Shown: positions 49,454 to 59,118 of the stretch, piece by piece
Numbering within the stretch: position 1 is the stretch's first letter
How the letters are laid out: every line of letters begins with the position of its first letter
Source: Azospirillum thiophilum
GTDB taxonomy: Bacteria; Pseudomonadota; Alphaproteobacteria; Azospirillales; Azospirillaceae
DNA length: 64,000 bases
Direction of reading: 5' to 3'
Assembly (NCBI RefSeq): GCF_001305595.1
Contig: NZ_CP012405.1
Span: 452,501-516,500, forward strand
Notes under the pieces: model-generated
What the model was told of the DNA's origin: nothing
The model's database searches: none
Seen by the model: only the letters and a program-made list of their open reading frames with translations
Program-made: the position numbers and the translations under genes

Positions 49454-50273
49454 CGATCAGCATATCCTCGCCAACACCGTCCCCGATACCATCCTCGTCG
49501 CGGCCCTGGTTGGCCGCATCGTCGCCCTTGCCCCAGCGGTAGCCGAAGCCGGGATAATTCTCGATGCAGGCGAAGCCGGCGTCGACCGAACGGAACTTCT
49601 GGCGGATGCGCTTGATGAAGGCGCGGACGTTGGCACGGTAGCCCGACGGGCCGTAGCCGGCCATGAAGCCCTTGCCATGGACGAGGTCGTAGATCTCGCG
49701 ATAGGACACGTCCTCTTCCGGGCGGGTCGACATCAGCTTGACGATGTTGAACTCGGTCAGCGTCAGGTCGATGCGCTTGCCCTTCCAGAAGGCGCGGCTG
49801 TTGTCCAGGCGCAGCTCCAGCTCGCCCAGGCGGTGGAGCGTGGCGCTGCCGGCGGCCTCCCCCTCCTCGGCCGCGCCCTTGGCACCGTCCCCCTTGGTGC
49901 CGTCCAGGATCAGGCGCATGCGCTTCAGCAGGATCGACAGGCTGCGCGACTTCTCGACGAAGTCCAGCGCGCCGCCGGCCAGCGCCGCCTCTTCATAGAT
50001 CTGGTCGGACAGGACGGTCAGGAAGATGACCGGCACGTCGATGCCGCGGGCGCGCATCTGGCGCAGGACGTCGATGCCGTCCAGCTTGGGCATGCGCCAG
50101 TCCAGCAGGACGATGTCGACCACCCCGCCGGCGGCGAAGAAATCCAGCGCCGGCTCACCGCGGTCGAAGGTGACGACCTCGTACCCCTCGTCGCCGAGGT
50201 TGAGGCTGAGCGACTCGCGGAACAGGTCGTCGTCATCCACCAGGGCGATGCGGGCAATGGTCGGTTCGGTCAT
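49434..50273 (-). CDS. OmpR-type response regulator, ChvI-like
   Basis: 279 residues. Receiver with Asp13-16 cluster, phospho-acceptor Asp58 (IVLLDWRMPKLDG), FLTVLSDQIYEEAALAGGALDFVEKSRS, then a winged HTH (LTLTEFNIVKLMSTRPEEDVSYREIYDLVHGKGFMAGYGPSGYRANVRAFIKRIRQKF). The GFMAGYGPSGYRANVR element is characteristic of ChvI-type regulators. A 25-residue acidic tail (about 255-279, GRDEDGIGDGVGEDMLIDGAAAD) extends past the normal end and overlaps the kinase gene. ATG 50273 has AAGGGA upstream. It is downstream of a lipoprotein gene that may belong to the same transcript. Confidence 0.92.
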   Translation of the reverse strand: MTEPTIARIALVDDDDLFRESLSLNLGDEGYEVVTFDRGEPALDFFAAGGVVDIVLLDWRMPKLDGIDVLRQMRARGIDVPVIFLTVLSDQIYEEAALAGGALDFVEKSRSLSILLKRMRLILDGTKGDGAKGAAEEGEAAGSATLHRLGELELRLDNSRAFWKGKRIDLTLTEFNIVKLMSTRPEEDVSYREIYDLVHGKGFMAGYGPSGYRANVRAFIKRIRQKFRSVDAGFACIENYPGFGYRWGKGDDAANQGRDEDGIGDGVGEDMLIDGAAAD

Positions 50274-50301
50274 CGCGGACATTCCCTTGTTCTGCTCCGC
50301 C

Positions 50302-50949
50302 CTACTGTAATCCGGGGCGGACAGGGCGCCCTGTGTCAGCTTGAGCGAGGAGCCGGGCGAAACATCGGTGGTCGGCGTCAGGGACATTTTGGCTGCTCTT
50401 CATATCGTAGGAGAGGGCGCGGAAGTCCTGGGACGAGGTCATATCCATGAAGAAGAAGACCTTGAGGGTGCAATCGCCTTTGGCATACCGCCAGATCTTG
50501 GCGGGAGGCGCCTCTTCCCGTGCAACGGGGGACCCCAGGAGGTTGAGAGTCTGGACTTCGTCCAGCCCGACAAGGCTGTCGGGGTCGGCGTTGGAGGTTG
50601 CAGGGGCGGAAGTTGCAAGGGCGGCGGCTGCGGGAGGGGCGGACGCCAGCTGGGTGGCTGTCGTCAGCTCACCGACGGTCACCGGCGGACCGGGCTGCGG
50701 CATCGGCAGGGTCGGCGCCAGCGCGGTGGCGTCGGGCACCTTGCGGGCCGGCTTCTGCCTGGGCACCGGCGGGGCGGCCGGGCGGCCGTTCGGGTTGGCC
50801 GCCGTCAGGTCCGGCCCCCCCGGTCCCGTCATGTTGGACGGGCAGCCGGCCAGCAGCAGGACCGCAACCAGCAGGCCCGCATGTCGGCCCCGGCCGGCGG
50901 CGTAGGCGCCGATCTGCGCCACATCGCGGAGGAGTGCCGGCACGGTCAT
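50302..50949 (-). CDS. Putative outer-membrane or periplasmic lipoprotein
   Basis: 215 residues. A basic N-terminus and hydrophobic stretch end in the lipobox LLAGC with the lipidated Cys at about position 36. A long Pro/Ala-rich linker (about 45-115) follows, then a compact domain (LVGLDEVQTLNLLGSPVAREEAPPAKIWRYAKGDCTLKVFFFMD) recalling SmpA/BamE-like folds. It lies 28 bp upstream of the ChvI-like regulator gene on the same strand. It may be a sensor accessory or an envelope quality protein; this is inference from position. No specific family is recognised. Confidence 0.75.
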   Translation of the reverse strand: MTVPALLRDVAQIGAYAAGRGRHAGLLVAVLLLAGCPSNMTGPGGPDLTAANPNGRPAAPPVPRQKPARKVPDATALAPTLPMPQPGPPVTVGELTTATQLASAPPAAAALATSAPATSNADPDSLVGLDEVQTLNLLGSPVAREEAPPAKIWRYAKGDCTLKVFFFMDMTSSQDFRALSYDMKSSQNVPDADHRCFARLLAQADTGRPVRPGLQ

Positions 50950-51758
50950 GGGGGCGGGCCTTTCAAATCCAGAGGAACGGTCATAACGGCATCACACGGA
51001 AGGCATCGGCACGAGGCGCAAGCCGGTTTCATCCGATTGGGAAGTCCGATTGGGAAGTCAACTTCGCGCCTTGGTTGGAGTTGCCTGCGTCCGATGTCCC
51101 TAAACTCAATCCAGTCTGGTTAATGGCGCGTTAAAGCTACAGCCCGTACCCCCATTTTGCAAAAGCAGATCAATATTTTTCGAAGTTTCGTTTGAATTTC
51201 GAGCGAATCCGGTTGGACCGGCACCGTCCTTTGCTCAAAAGTGGTAGAAATTCCAGCAAGATCCATTATGCACCGGCCGCTGCCATGGTGATGTGCGGAG
51301 GGTGACAGGACGTGACCGAAATGAGGCGGGAGGATGACCGGGATTGGGCGGGACGATGGCCGAGCGCCCAAAAAAACACCCGGCGGGCCATACGGTGGGC
51401 CAGGAGGCGGCCAAAAACAATCGGCGGCGGAGCCACCCGGGTATGGCTCCGCCGCCGCTCAGCCGGACGGGCAACAGATGTGTCGCGACGCGCCGAGGCG
51501 GTCGGAAGATGTTGCCTCTGGAACTCCAGCCGTGGTTCCGGCCGGCTCTCAGGCCGGTCGGCGTCGTGGGAACAATGCGTTTTCGGCACCATCCATCACG
51601 GAGCCCATCATGCGCCGGACCGCCGGGCCGGTCAAGTTCGTAGCGCGTACAATTTTGTAGGGCGACTATCCGGCGGGGGAGAACGAGCCATCGGGCCGGA
51701 CATTGAAAACCGGAAGGATTTTCCTTACTGTTGAATCGGCCCTTGCCGTGAGGTTCCG
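50950..51758. other. Intergenic region with short tandem repeat, no recognisable gene
   Basis: About 810 bp. Short open frames on both strands (for example the minus frame 51120-51371) show no domain features. It contains an exact 13-bp tandem repeat TCCGATTGGGAAG (51032-51044, 51045-51057) and a lower-GC patch near 51140-51260 that may carry the promoter of the lipoprotein gene. The last 100 bp should include the toxin-antitoxin promoter. Confidence 0.5.
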
Positions 51759-51974
51759 ATGATCACCAGCAAGCTTACCAGCAAAGCGCAAACCACCATC
51801 CCGCAGCCTGTGCGCGTCGCCCTCGGCCTGCATGAGGGCGACGAGATCGCCTACAGCATCGAGGACGGGCGCGTCATCCTGACACGCGCCGTTATGGAAA
51901 CTGGTGACGATCCGTTCCGCACCTTCGCCGAATGGAACAGCGATGCCGATCGGCGCGCCTATGCCGACCTTTGA
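51759..51974 (+). CDS. AbrB/MazE-like antitoxin
   Basis: 71 residues. The N-terminal swapped-hairpin AbrB domain reads SKLTSKAQTTIPQPVRVALGLHEGDEIAYSIEDGRVIL, the common form in PrlF/MazE antitoxins. The C-terminal 25 residues (DPFRTFAEWNSDADRRAYADL) would wrap around the toxin. The gene overlaps the toxin gene by 14 bp. It should bind the toxin and repress its own promoter. Confidence 0.88.
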   Translation: MITSKLTSKAQTTIPQPVRVALGLHEGDEIAYSIEDGRVILTRAVMETGDDPFRTFAEWNSDADRRAYADL

Positions 51975-52323
51975 GCCCTGGGACATCGTCAAGGTCCCGT
52001 TTCCCTACACCGACAGGCCGGTGCGCCAGCGGCGGCCGGCACTGGTCATCGCGGCCGGCGACCTGCTGACGCACCACAACCTCATCTGGGTCCTGATGAT
52101 CACCAGTGCCGAAAACCGCGGCTGGCCGACCGATGTCGTCGTCAGCGATCTTGCCGTCGCCGGGTTGCCGGCCCCGTCCGTGGTCCGCACCGCCAAAGTG
52201 GCCGTCATCGACTGCCGCGACGCGGAGCGCCTCGGAACGCTGTCGAATGCCGACCGTGCCGCCGTGGCGGCTCACCTCGCCAGCCACCTGGCCGCCACCA
52301 TGCACGCCCCACCGGGTGCATGA
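51961..52323 (+). CDS. PemK/MazF-like endoribonuclease toxin
   Basis: 120 residues from the ATG at 51961 (in-frame ATG 51943 is possible). MPTFEPWDIVKVPFPYTD followed by RQRRPALVIAAGDLL matches the PemK/MazF beta-barrel start, and a later PSVVRTAKVAVIDCRDAERLGTLSNAD matches the catalytic/dimer region. Family members cut mRNA at short motifs. Length is normal, so it is probably functional. It is coupled to the AbrB-type antitoxin and lies at the end of a convergent gap with the liu operon. Confidence 0.87.
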   Translation: MPTFEPWDIVKVPFPYTDRPVRQRRPALVIAAGDLLTHHNLIWVLMITSAENRGWPTDVVVSDLAVAGLPAPSVVRTAKVAVIDCRDAERLGTLSNADRAAVAAHLASHLAATMHAPPGA

Positions 52324-52393
52324 GGACCCCACCAGCCGGTTGGTGTCGCGCAGCGATCTTCCATCAGGATGGAGAGGATTGAGCCGAACGCGA

Positions 52394-52426
52394 AAGGGCC
52401 GCGCCCCCGCCGGGAGCGCGGCCCTT
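52394..52426. terminator. Strong hairpin between convergent toxin and liu genes
   Basis: Perfect 11-bp arms AAGGGCCGCGC / GCGCGGCCCTT with an 11-base loop, located between a plus-strand toxin stop (52323) and the minus-strand HMG-CoA lyase stop (52445). On the minus strand the hairpin is followed by a short T-run. It probably ends transcription from both directions. Confidence 0.8.
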
Positions 52427-52444
52427 CCGTTGCCGAAGGATCCC

Positions 52445-53350
52445 TCACGCACAACCACGAGCGCGGGCCACCTTCGATGCGGTCGGGCGGCCAATGGCGT
52501 CACTGATGAACGCCCCGGCCGCGATCAGCCTGTCCAGATCGACCCCGGTCTCGATGCCGAGGCCGTCCAGCATGTACAGCACATCCTCGCTCGCCACGTT
52601 GCCGGACGCCCCCTTGGCATAGGGGCAGCCGCCAAGACCGGCGACGGAGCTGTCGACCACCGCCACGCCCATCTGCAACGCCGCCAGGATGTTGGCCAGT
52701 GCCTGCCCGTAGGTGTCGTGGAAATGGACGGCGATCCTCTCCACCGGCACCCGGTCGGCGACCGCGGCGATCATCAGTTGCGCCCTGGTCGGGGTGCCGG
52801 TGCCGATGGTGTCGCCGAGCGAGATCTCGTAGCAGCCCATGGCGTACAGCCGCTCGGCCACCTCGGCCACCGCACCCGGCGAAATCTCGCCCTCGTAGGG
52901 GCAGCCGAGCACGCAGGAGACATATCCCCGCACCGGCACGCCTTCGGCCTTGGCCCGCTCCATGACGGGCGCGAAGCGGTCCAGGCTCTCGGCGATGGAG
53001 CAGTTGATGTTCTTCCGGCTGAAGCTCTCCGACGCGGCGCCGAACACCGCCACCTCGTCGGCCCTGGCCGCCAGCGCGCCCTCCAGCCCCTTCAGGTTGG
53101 GGGTCAGAGCGGCATAGCGCACTCCGGGCTTGCGGGCGATGCCGGCCAGCACCTCGGCGCTGTCGCCCATCTGCGGCACCCATTTGGGCGAGACGAAGCT
53201 GGCCGCCTCGACGACCGTCAGCCCGGCGTCGGACAGCCGGTCGACCAGTTCCACCTTCACCGCGGTCGGCACCATGGTCTTTTCGTTCTGGAGGCCGTCG
53301 CGCGGCCCGACCTCCACCATGCGGACGAATTTGGGCAACTGCATGATCAC
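52445..53350 (-). CDS. liuE: Hydroxymethylglutaryl-CoA lyase
   Basis: 301 residues. A TIM-barrel lyase splitting 3-hydroxy-3-methylglutaryl-CoA into acetoacetate and acetyl-CoA, the last step of leucine breakdown. Visible features are [12 protein letters not shown] (substrate/metal-binding start), [23 protein letters not shown] (metal His pair) and the active-site Cys in [14 protein letters not shown]. It overlaps the carboxylase alpha gene by four bases (ATGA). It is last in the liu operon. Confidence 0.96.
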   Translation of the reverse strand: MIMQLPKFVRMVEVGPRDGLQNEKTMVPTAVKVELVDRLSDAGLTVVEAASFVSPKWVPQMGDSAEVLAGIARKPGVRYAALTPNLKGLEGALAARADEVAVFGAASESFSRKNINCSIAESLDRFAPVMERAKAEGVPVRGYVSCVLGCPYEGEISPGAVAEVAERLYAMGCYEISLGDTIGTGTPTRAQLMIAAVADRVPVERIAVHFHDTYGQALANILAALQMGVAVVDSSVAGLGGCPYAKGASGNVASEDVLYMLDGLGIETGVDLDRLIAAGAFISDAIGRPTASKVARARGCA

Positions 53351-55365
53351 GCCTCCGCGATGTCGAGAACCAGCAGGTCGACGCCTTCCGACACCTGATC
53401 CCCTGCCGAGAAATTCACGGCGCTGACGGTGCCGGCGGCCGGCGCCTTGATGGTGTGCTCCATCTTCATGGCTTCCAGCAGCATCAGCGGCGTGCCGGCC
53501 TCCACGCTCTGGCCGGGCTCGACCAGCACGCGGACGACGGTGCCCGGCATCGGCGCGGTCAGGCGGCCGGACCCGCCCTCCTGCTCCGCCGCGCGGGCGC
53601 TGGGGTCGTCCAGCGTCAGGCGCGATACCGCGCCGTCGATCAGCACGGTGAGGTCCAGCCCCTGCCGGACCACGGTGGCGCGGGTGCGCATGCCGTCCAG
53701 CGTCGCGGTCAGCACGCCGTCCGTCAGGCTGACGCCGGTCACCGGCATCGGCTTGCCGCCATCCACCGCGACCTCGTAATCGTCGCCGCGGAAATGCAGC
53801 GTCACCTCGCGCGCCGTCTCGCCGTCCATCAGGCGCAAGTCGTAATGGTTCTCCTCGTTCAGCCGCCAGCCATTGGCGAGCAGCCAGGGGGAATGACGGT
53901 CGGAACGGGCGCGCAGCGCGGCCTGGGCCTCCTCCCGGCGCTTCAACAGCACCGACAGGGAGGCCGCGGCCAACGCCCGGTCGGCGACCGGGGCCGGCGG
54001 CGGCAGCAGGTCGGCGCGATGGCGCTCGATGAAACCGGTGTCGATCTCCACCGCCCGGAAGGCCGGATGGCCGGCGATGGCACCGAGGAAGGCGACATTG
54101 GTGGTGACGCCGACCACCTCATACTCGGCCAGCGCCACCCGCAGGCGGCGCAGCGCGCTGTCGCGGTCCTCATCCCAGACGATCAGCTTGGCGATCATCG
54201 GATCGTAATACATCGTCACCGAATCGCCTTCGCGGACACCGGTGTCGACGCGGACATGCTCGGTCTCGGCCGGCGGGCGCAGGCGGAGCAGCCTGCCGAT
54301 GGCGGGCAGGAAGTCGCGCTGCGGATCCTCGGCGTAGAGCCGCGCCTCGAAGGCATGGCCGCGGCGGGTCAGCTGGTCCTGGCGCAAGGGCAGCTCGGCC
54401 CCGGATGCGACGCGCAACTGCCACTCGACCAGATCGAGGCCGGTGATCTTCTCGGTCACCGGATGCTCCACCTGGAGGCGGGTGTTCATCTCGATGAAGT
54501 AGAAGCCGCCATCCTCATAGAGGAACTCGACGGTGCCGGCGCCGACATAGCTCACCGCCTTGGCGGCAGCCACCGCGGCCTCGCCCATGCGGCGGCGGAG
54601 ATCGTCGGGGAGGTTGGGGGCCGGCGCTTCCTCGATCACCTTCTGGTGGCGGCGCTGGACCGAGCAGTCGCGCTCGAACAGATAGACGCCGTTGCCGTGG
54701 GTGTCGCAGAAGACCTGGATTTCGACATGGCGCGGGCGGCTGAGATATTTCTCCAGCAGCAGGCTGTCGTCACCGAAGGCGGCCTTGGCCTCGCGCTGGG
54801 CACCCGCCACCGCATCGGCCAATTCAGCGGCGGCGCGCACCACGCGCATGCCCTTGCCGCCACCGCCGGCCGACGCCTTGACCAGCACCGGGTAGCCGAT
54901 GCGCTCGGCCTCCGCCGACAGGGTGGCGAAATCCTGGTCGGTGCCGTGATAGCCCGGCACCAGCGGCACGTCGGCATTCGCCATCAGCCGCTTGGACTCG
55001 GCCTTGGACCCCATGACGCGGATGGCGTCGATCGGCGGGCCGATGAAGACCACGCCGGCCGCGGCGCATGCGGCGGCGAAGCCGGCATTCTCCGACAGGA
55101 AGCCGTAGCCGGGATGGATGGCCTGGGCGCCGGTGCGCCTGGCGACGTCGAGGATGACGTCGCCGCGCAGATAGCTTTCGCCGACCGGGGCCGGGCCGAT
55201 GCAGACGGCCTCGTCGGCCATCTGGACATGCATCGCGTGCGCGTCGGCCTCCGAATGGACTGCGACGGTGCGGATGCCCATCCGGCGGGCGGTGCGGATG
55301 ACCCGGCAGGCGATTTCACCGCGGTTGGCGATGAGAATTTTGTCGAACATGGCCATTTGGGACAT
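53347..55365 (-). CDS. liuD: Methylcrotonyl-CoA carboxylase, biotin-containing alpha subunit
   Basis: 672 residues. The biotin carboxylase domain ([21 protein letters not shown] to about 450; ATP-grasp loop [26 protein letters not shown]) is followed by a BT-type linker and a C-terminal biotinyl domain with EAMKMEH, whose Lys (near residue 630) carries biotin. It forms 3-methylglutaconyl-CoA with the beta subunit. Its assignment to methylcrotonyl-CoA rather than propionyl-CoA rests on its liu operon neighbours. Confidence 0.95.
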   Translation of the reverse strand: MSQMAMFDKILIANRGEIACRVIRTARRMGIRTVAVHSEADAHAMHVQMADEAVCIGPAPVGESYLRGDVILDVARRTGAQAIHPGYGFLSENAGFAAACAAAGVVFIGPPIDAIRVMGSKAESKRLMANADVPLVPGYHGTDQDFATLSAEAERIGYPVLVKASAGGGGKGMRVVRAAAELADAVAGAQREAKAAFGDDSLLLEKYLSRPRHVEIQVFCDTHGNGVYLFERDCSVQRRHQKVIEEAPAPNLPDDLRRRMGEAAVAAAKAVSYVGAGTVEFLYEDGGFYFIEMNTRLQVEHPVTEKITGLDLVEWQLRVASGAELPLRQDQLTRRGHAFEARLYAEDPQRDFLPAIGRLLRLRPPAETEHVRVDTGVREGDSVTMYYDPMIAKLIVWDEDRDSALRRLRVALAEYEVVGVTTNVAFLGAIAGHPAFRAVEIDTGFIERHRADLLPPPAPVADRALAAASLSVLLKRREEAQAALRARSDRHSPWLLANGWRLNEENHYDLRLMDGETAREVTLHFRGDDYEVAVDGGKPMPVTGVSLTDGVLTATLDGMRTRATVVRQGLDLTVLIDGAVSRLTLDDPSARAAEQEGGSGRLTAPMPGTVVRVLVEPGQSVEAGTPLMLLEAMKMEHTIKAPAAGTVSAVNFSAGDQVSEGVDLLVLDIAEA

Positions 55366-55370
55366 TTGGG

Positions 55371-56168
55371 TCAGCTCCGCCAGGACGGGGTGCGTTTTTC
55401 GAGGAAGGCGCCAACGCCCTCCTTGCCTTCGGCGCTGGCGCGCTGGCGGGCGATGCGCTCCGCCGTGTCGCGCATGACCTCCTCGGTCAGCGGCCGGCGG
55501 GCGACGGCGCGGATCAGATCCTTGGCGGCGCTGACCGCGGTCGGGGCGCTGTCCGTCAGGCTCTTCACCATCTTCGCCACCGCGTCTTCCAGACCGTCGG
55601 CGTCGGTCAGCTCATGCAGCAGACCGATGCGGTGGGCCTCCGCCGCGCTGAACCGCTCGCCGGTCAGGAAATAGCGGCGGCAGGCGCGCTCGCCGATGGC
55701 GGCGATGACATAGGGGCTGATGGCGGCGGGGATGATGCCCAGCCGCACCTCCGACAGGGCGAAGGTCGCGCTCTCGACGCCGATGGCGATGTCGCAGGCC
55801 GACACGAGGCCCACGCCGCCGCCGAAGGCCGGACCCTGCACCACGGCGACCGTCGGCTTCGGGCATTCGTCAAGCGTGCGCAGCATGGTGGCGAGGCCCA
55901 TGGCGTCGGCCAGATTCTCCGCGTGGGAGTAGCCGGCCATCCTCTTCATCCAGGACAGGTCGGCCCCGGCCGAGAAGCTCCTGCCCACCCCGCGCAGCAG
56001 GACGACGCGCACCGCCGGATCCTCGCCGACCCGGCGGAAGGCGGAGGTGAGGTTCGCGATGACCTGCTCGTTGAAGGCGTTGTGGACGTCGCCGCGGTTC
56101 ATGGTGACGGTGGCGACGCCGGTGTCGGCGATGTCGACCAGAATATCGTTTCGGAGAATGTCGGTCAT
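55371..56168 (-). CDS. liuC: Enoyl-CoA hydratase/isomerase, methylglutaconyl-CoA hydratase (LiuC)
   Basis: 265 residues from ATG 56168. Crotonase fold with oxyanion loops RSFSAGADLSWMKRM and GPAFGGGVGLVSACDIAIGVESATFALSEVRLGIIPA. Between the two carboxylase subunit genes, as in liu operons, it most likely hydrates 3-methylglutaconyl-CoA to HMG-CoA. Other enoyl-CoA substrates are possible. The longer frame to 56294 overlaps the beta-subunit gene and has no family support. Confidence 0.92.
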   Translation of the reverse strand: MTDILRNDILVDIADTGVATVTMNRGDVHNAFNEQVIANLTSAFRRVGEDPAVRVVLLRGVGRSFSAGADLSWMKRMAGYSHAENLADAMGLATMLRTLDECPKPTVAVVQGPAFGGGVGLVSACDIAIGVESATFALSEVRLGIIPAAISPYVIAAIGERACRRYFLTGERFSAAEAHRIGLLHELTDADGLEDAVAKMVKSLTDSAPTAVSAAKDLIRAVARRPLTEEVMRDTAERIARQRASAEGKEGVGAFLEKRTPSWRS

Positions 56169-56179
56169 GCTCGCCCCCC

Positions 56180-57787
56180 TCACATCCGGAAGACGCCGAA
56201 GGGCGTCTTCGGCACCGGCGCGTTCAAGGACGCCGACAGACCCAGCCCAAGCACCATGCGGGTGTCGGCCGGGTCGATGATGCCATCGTCCCACAGGCGG
56301 GCGCTGGCGTAATAGGCGTGGCTCTCACGCTCGAACTGGGCGCGGATCGGCGCCTTCAGCGCCTCGTCGTCCTCGGCCGACCAGGGCTTGCCCTGGGCCT
56401 CCATCGCGTCGCGCTTGACCTGGGCCAGCACGCCGGCCGCTTGCTCGCCGCCCATCACCGAGATGCGGGCGTTCGGCCACATCCACAGGAAGCGGGGTGA
56501 GTAGGCCCGGCCGCACATGCCGTAATTGCCGGCGCCATAGCTGCCGCCGATGATGACGGTGAATTTCGGCACGCGGGCGCAGGCGACCGCGGTGACCAGC
56601 TTGGCGCCGTCCTTGGCGATGCCGCCGGCCTCGTATTTCCGTCCGACCATGAAGCCGGTGATGTTCTGCAGGAACACCAGCGGGATGCGGCGCTGGCAGC
56701 ACAGCTCGACGAAATGGGCGCCCTTCAGGGCGGATTCGCTGAACAGGATGCCGTTGTTTGCGATGATGCCGACCGGATAGCCGAAGATGTGGGCGAAGCC
56801 CGTCACCAGCGTCGTGCCGTAGAGCGGCTTGAACTCGTCGAAGCGGGAGCCGTCGACCACCCGCGCGATCACCTCGCGCACGTCGAAGGGCTTGCGGGCG
56901 TCGCTGGGGATGACGCCGTAGAGCTCGCGCGGGTCGAAGGCGGGATCCTCCGGCTCGCGGAGATCCAGGTCGATGTGCTTGGCGCGGTTCAGGTTCGACA
57001 CCACGCGGCGCGCCATCGCGAGCGCGTGCGCGTCGTTCATCGCGTAATGGTCGGTGACGCCCGAGGTGCGGGAATGCACGTCGGCGCCGCCCAGATCCTC
57101 GGCCGACACCACCTCGCCGGTCGCCGCCTTCACCAGCGGCGGGCCGCCCAGGAAGATGGTGCCCTGGTTGCGGACGATGATCGCCTCGTCCGACATCGCC
57201 GGGACATAGGCGCCGCCGGCGGTGCAGCTTCCCATCACCACCGCGATCTGCGGGATGCCGTCGGCCGACATGTTGGCCTGGTTGTAGAAGATGCGGCCGA
57301 AATGGTCGCGGTCGGGGAAGACCTCGTCCTGGTTCGGCAGGTTGGCACCGCCGCTGTCCACCAAGTAAATGCAGGGCAGGTTGTTCTGCTGGGCGATCTC
57401 CTGCGCCCGCAAATGCTTCTTGACCGTCAGCGGGTAGTAGGTGCCGCCCTTCACCGTCGCGTCGTTGGCGACAATCATGCACTCCTGCCCGGCGACGCTG
57501 CCGATGCCGGCGATGATGCCGGCCGACGGGATGTCGTCGGCATAGACGCCGTCGGCGGCCAGCTGCGACAGCTCCAGGAAGGGCGAGCCGACGTCGAGCA
57601 GCTGGCGGATGCGCTCGCGCGGCAGCAGCTTGCCGCGGGCAAGGTGCTTGTCTCGTGCCTTGGCCCCGCCGCCCTGCTGGATGGCGGCGACCTTCCGGCG
57701 CAGATCGTCGACCAGGACCTGCATGGCGTCGGCGTTGGCCTGGAACTCGGCGGAGCGCGCGTTGAGGGCGCTCTTCAGGACGGTCAT
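56180..57787 (-). CDS. liuB: Methylcrotonyl-CoA carboxylase beta (carboxyltransferase) subunit
   Basis: 535 residues. Two crotonase-like halves: [28 protein letters not shown] and [17 protein letters not shown], then [34 protein letters not shown] and [42 protein letters not shown]. This is the acetyl/propionyl-type carboxyltransferase family, in the methylcrotonyl branch by length and motifs. It transfers carboxylate from biotin on LiuD. It starts 42 bp downstream of the acyl-CoA dehydrogenase stop. Confidence 0.96.
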   Translation of the reverse strand: MTVLKSALNARSAEFQANADAMQVLVDDLRRKVAAIQQGGGAKARDKHLARGKLLPRERIRQLLDVGSPFLELSQLAADGVYADDIPSAGIIAGIGSVAGQECMIVANDATVKGGTYYPLTVKKHLRAQEIAQQNNLPCIYLVDSGGANLPNQDEVFPDRDHFGRIFYNQANMSADGIPQIAVVMGSCTAGGAYVPAMSDEAIIVRNQGTIFLGGPPLVKAATGEVVSAEDLGGADVHSRTSGVTDHYAMNDAHALAMARRVVSNLNRAKHIDLDLREPEDPAFDPRELYGVIPSDARKPFDVREVIARVVDGSRFDEFKPLYGTTLVTGFAHIFGYPVGIIANNGILFSESALKGAHFVELCCQRRIPLVFLQNITGFMVGRKYEAGGIAKDGAKLVTAVACARVPKFTVIIGGSYGAGNYGMCGRAYSPRFLWMWPNARISVMGGEQAAGVLAQVKRDAMEAQGKPWSAEDDEALKAPIRAQFERESHAYYASARLWDDGIIDPADTRMVLGLGLSASLNAPVPKTPFGVFRM

Positions 57788-57829
57788 GCCGTCTTCCTCC
57801 CGGTTTGGCGGTCTTCGTTGTTGGGCTTG

Positions 57830-58963
57830 TTACTGGGTGAGGGCGCGGCTGATGACCAGCCGCTGGATGTCGCTGGTGCCCTCGTAGATCTGGCAGACCC
57901 GGACGTCGCGATAGATGCGCTCGACCGGGAAATCGTTGAGATAGCCGTAGCCGCCATGGACCTGGATGGCGTCGGAACACACCTTCTCCGCCATCTCCGA
58001 GGCGAACAGCTTGGCCATCGCCGCCTCCTTCATGCAGGGCACCCCGGCGTCGCGCAGGGAGGCGGCATGCAGGACGAGCTGGCGCGCCGCCTCCACCCGG
58101 GTCGCCATGTCGGCGAGGCGAAAGGCGACGGCCTGATGCTGGACGATCGGCACGCCCATGCTCTGGCGCTCCTGGGCATAGCGGACGGCATGGTCGAGCG
58201 CGGCACGCGCCATGCCGACCGACTGGCTGGCGATGCCGATGCGCCCGCCCTCCAGGTTCGCCAGCGCCACCTTGTAGCCGGCGCCCTCGGCCCCGAGCAT
58301 CAGCTCGGCGGGAACCCGGCAGTCCTCGAAGACGATCTGGCAGGTGTCGGAGCAGTGCTGGCCCAGCTTCTCCTCGGTCCGCGCCACCTGATAACCGGGG
58401 GTATCGGTCGGCACGATGAAGGCGCTGAGCCCCTTCTTGCCCGCCGCCGGGTCGGTCACGGCGAAGACGATGGCGACGTCGGCCTGGGAGCCGGAGGTGA
58501 TGAACTGCTTGGTGCCGTTCAGAATCCAATGGTCGCCGTCGCGCCGGGCGCGGGTCTTGATCGCCGAGGCGTCGGACCCCGCCTGCGGCTCGGTCAGGCA
58601 GAAGGCGCCCAGCATCTCGCCGCGTGCCATGGCTTTCAGGAAACGGTCCTTCTGGGCGTCGGTGCCGAATTTCAGGATCGGCATGCAGCCGACCGAGTTG
58701 TGGACGCTCATGATGGTGGAAACCGCACCGTCGCCGGCGGCGATCTCCTCGATGGCGAGCGCGTAGGCGACATGGTCGGTGGCGGCGCCGCCGAACTCCT
58801 CCGGCACCAGCATGCCCATCAGGCCGAGCTCGCCCATCTCGGCAAGTTCCGCCTTGGGGAAGGCGCTGCTGCGGTCGCGCTCGGCGGCGGTCGGGGCGAG
58901 CCGATCCTGCGCGAAGGCGCGGGCCATGTCGCGGACCATGGTCTGTTCTTCGGTCAGGTGCAT
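57830..58963 (-). CDS. Acyl-CoA dehydrogenase, short-chain/butyryl-type
   Basis: 377 residues. FAD enzyme with [32 protein letters not shown] and the C-terminal [34 protein letters not shown], in which the Glu of YEGT is the SCAD-type catalytic base. Glu at this position, and not in the GGPLG region, separates it from isovaleryl-CoA dehydrogenase. Within the liu operon it may act on isobutyryl- or 2-methylbutyryl-CoA. The gap upstream contains palindromic repeat copy D. Confidence 0.93.
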   Translation of the reverse strand: MHLTEEQTMVRDMARAFAQDRLAPTAAERDRSSAFPKAELAEMGELGLMGMLVPEEFGGAATDHVAYALAIEEIAAGDGAVSTIMSVHNSVGCMPILKFGTDAQKDRFLKAMARGEMLGAFCLTEPQAGSDASAIKTRARRDGDHWILNGTKQFITSGSQADVAIVFAVTDPAAGKKGLSAFIVPTDTPGYQVARTEEKLGQHCSDTCQIVFEDCRVPAELMLGAEGAGYKVALANLEGGRIGIASQSVGMARAALDHAVRYAQERQSMGVPIVQHQAVAFRLADMATRVEAARQLVLHAASLRDAGVPCMKEAAMAKLFASEMAEKVCSDAIQVHGGYGYLNDFPVERIYRDVRVCQIYEGTSDIQRLVISRALTQ

Positions 58964-58997
58964 GCTGGTCCTCCCATAGGCTATGCTTTTTTGGCAG

Positions 58998-59113
58998 GGT
59001 TAGACCCCCACCTATCCTCCCCCGCTGGGCGGGGGAGGGACTGCCGCCACTCTTCCGAACAAGCGCTTGTCCCCTCCCCCGCCCAGCGGGGGAGGGTTAG
59101 GGTGGGGGTCTGT
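58998..59113. repeat. Palindromic repeat element, copy D (family 1)
   Basis: About 116 bp with outer arms GGTTAGACCCCCACCT / AGGGTGGGGGTCT and two inner hairpins (CCTCCCCCGC-TGG-GCGGGGGAGG and its mirror). The spacer (CTGCCGC...TTCCGAACAAGCGCTT) is the reverse complement of the copy A spacer with few changes. It separates the thiolase stop from the acyl-CoA dehydrogenase start in the liu operon. Confidence 0.85.
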
Positions 59114-59118
59114 CCCCC

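Noticed and set aside
51120-51371. Short minus-strand frame in the non-coding stretch before the toxin-antitoxin pair
   Set aside because: No ribosome-binding site, no domain features, and composition unlike neighbouring genes.
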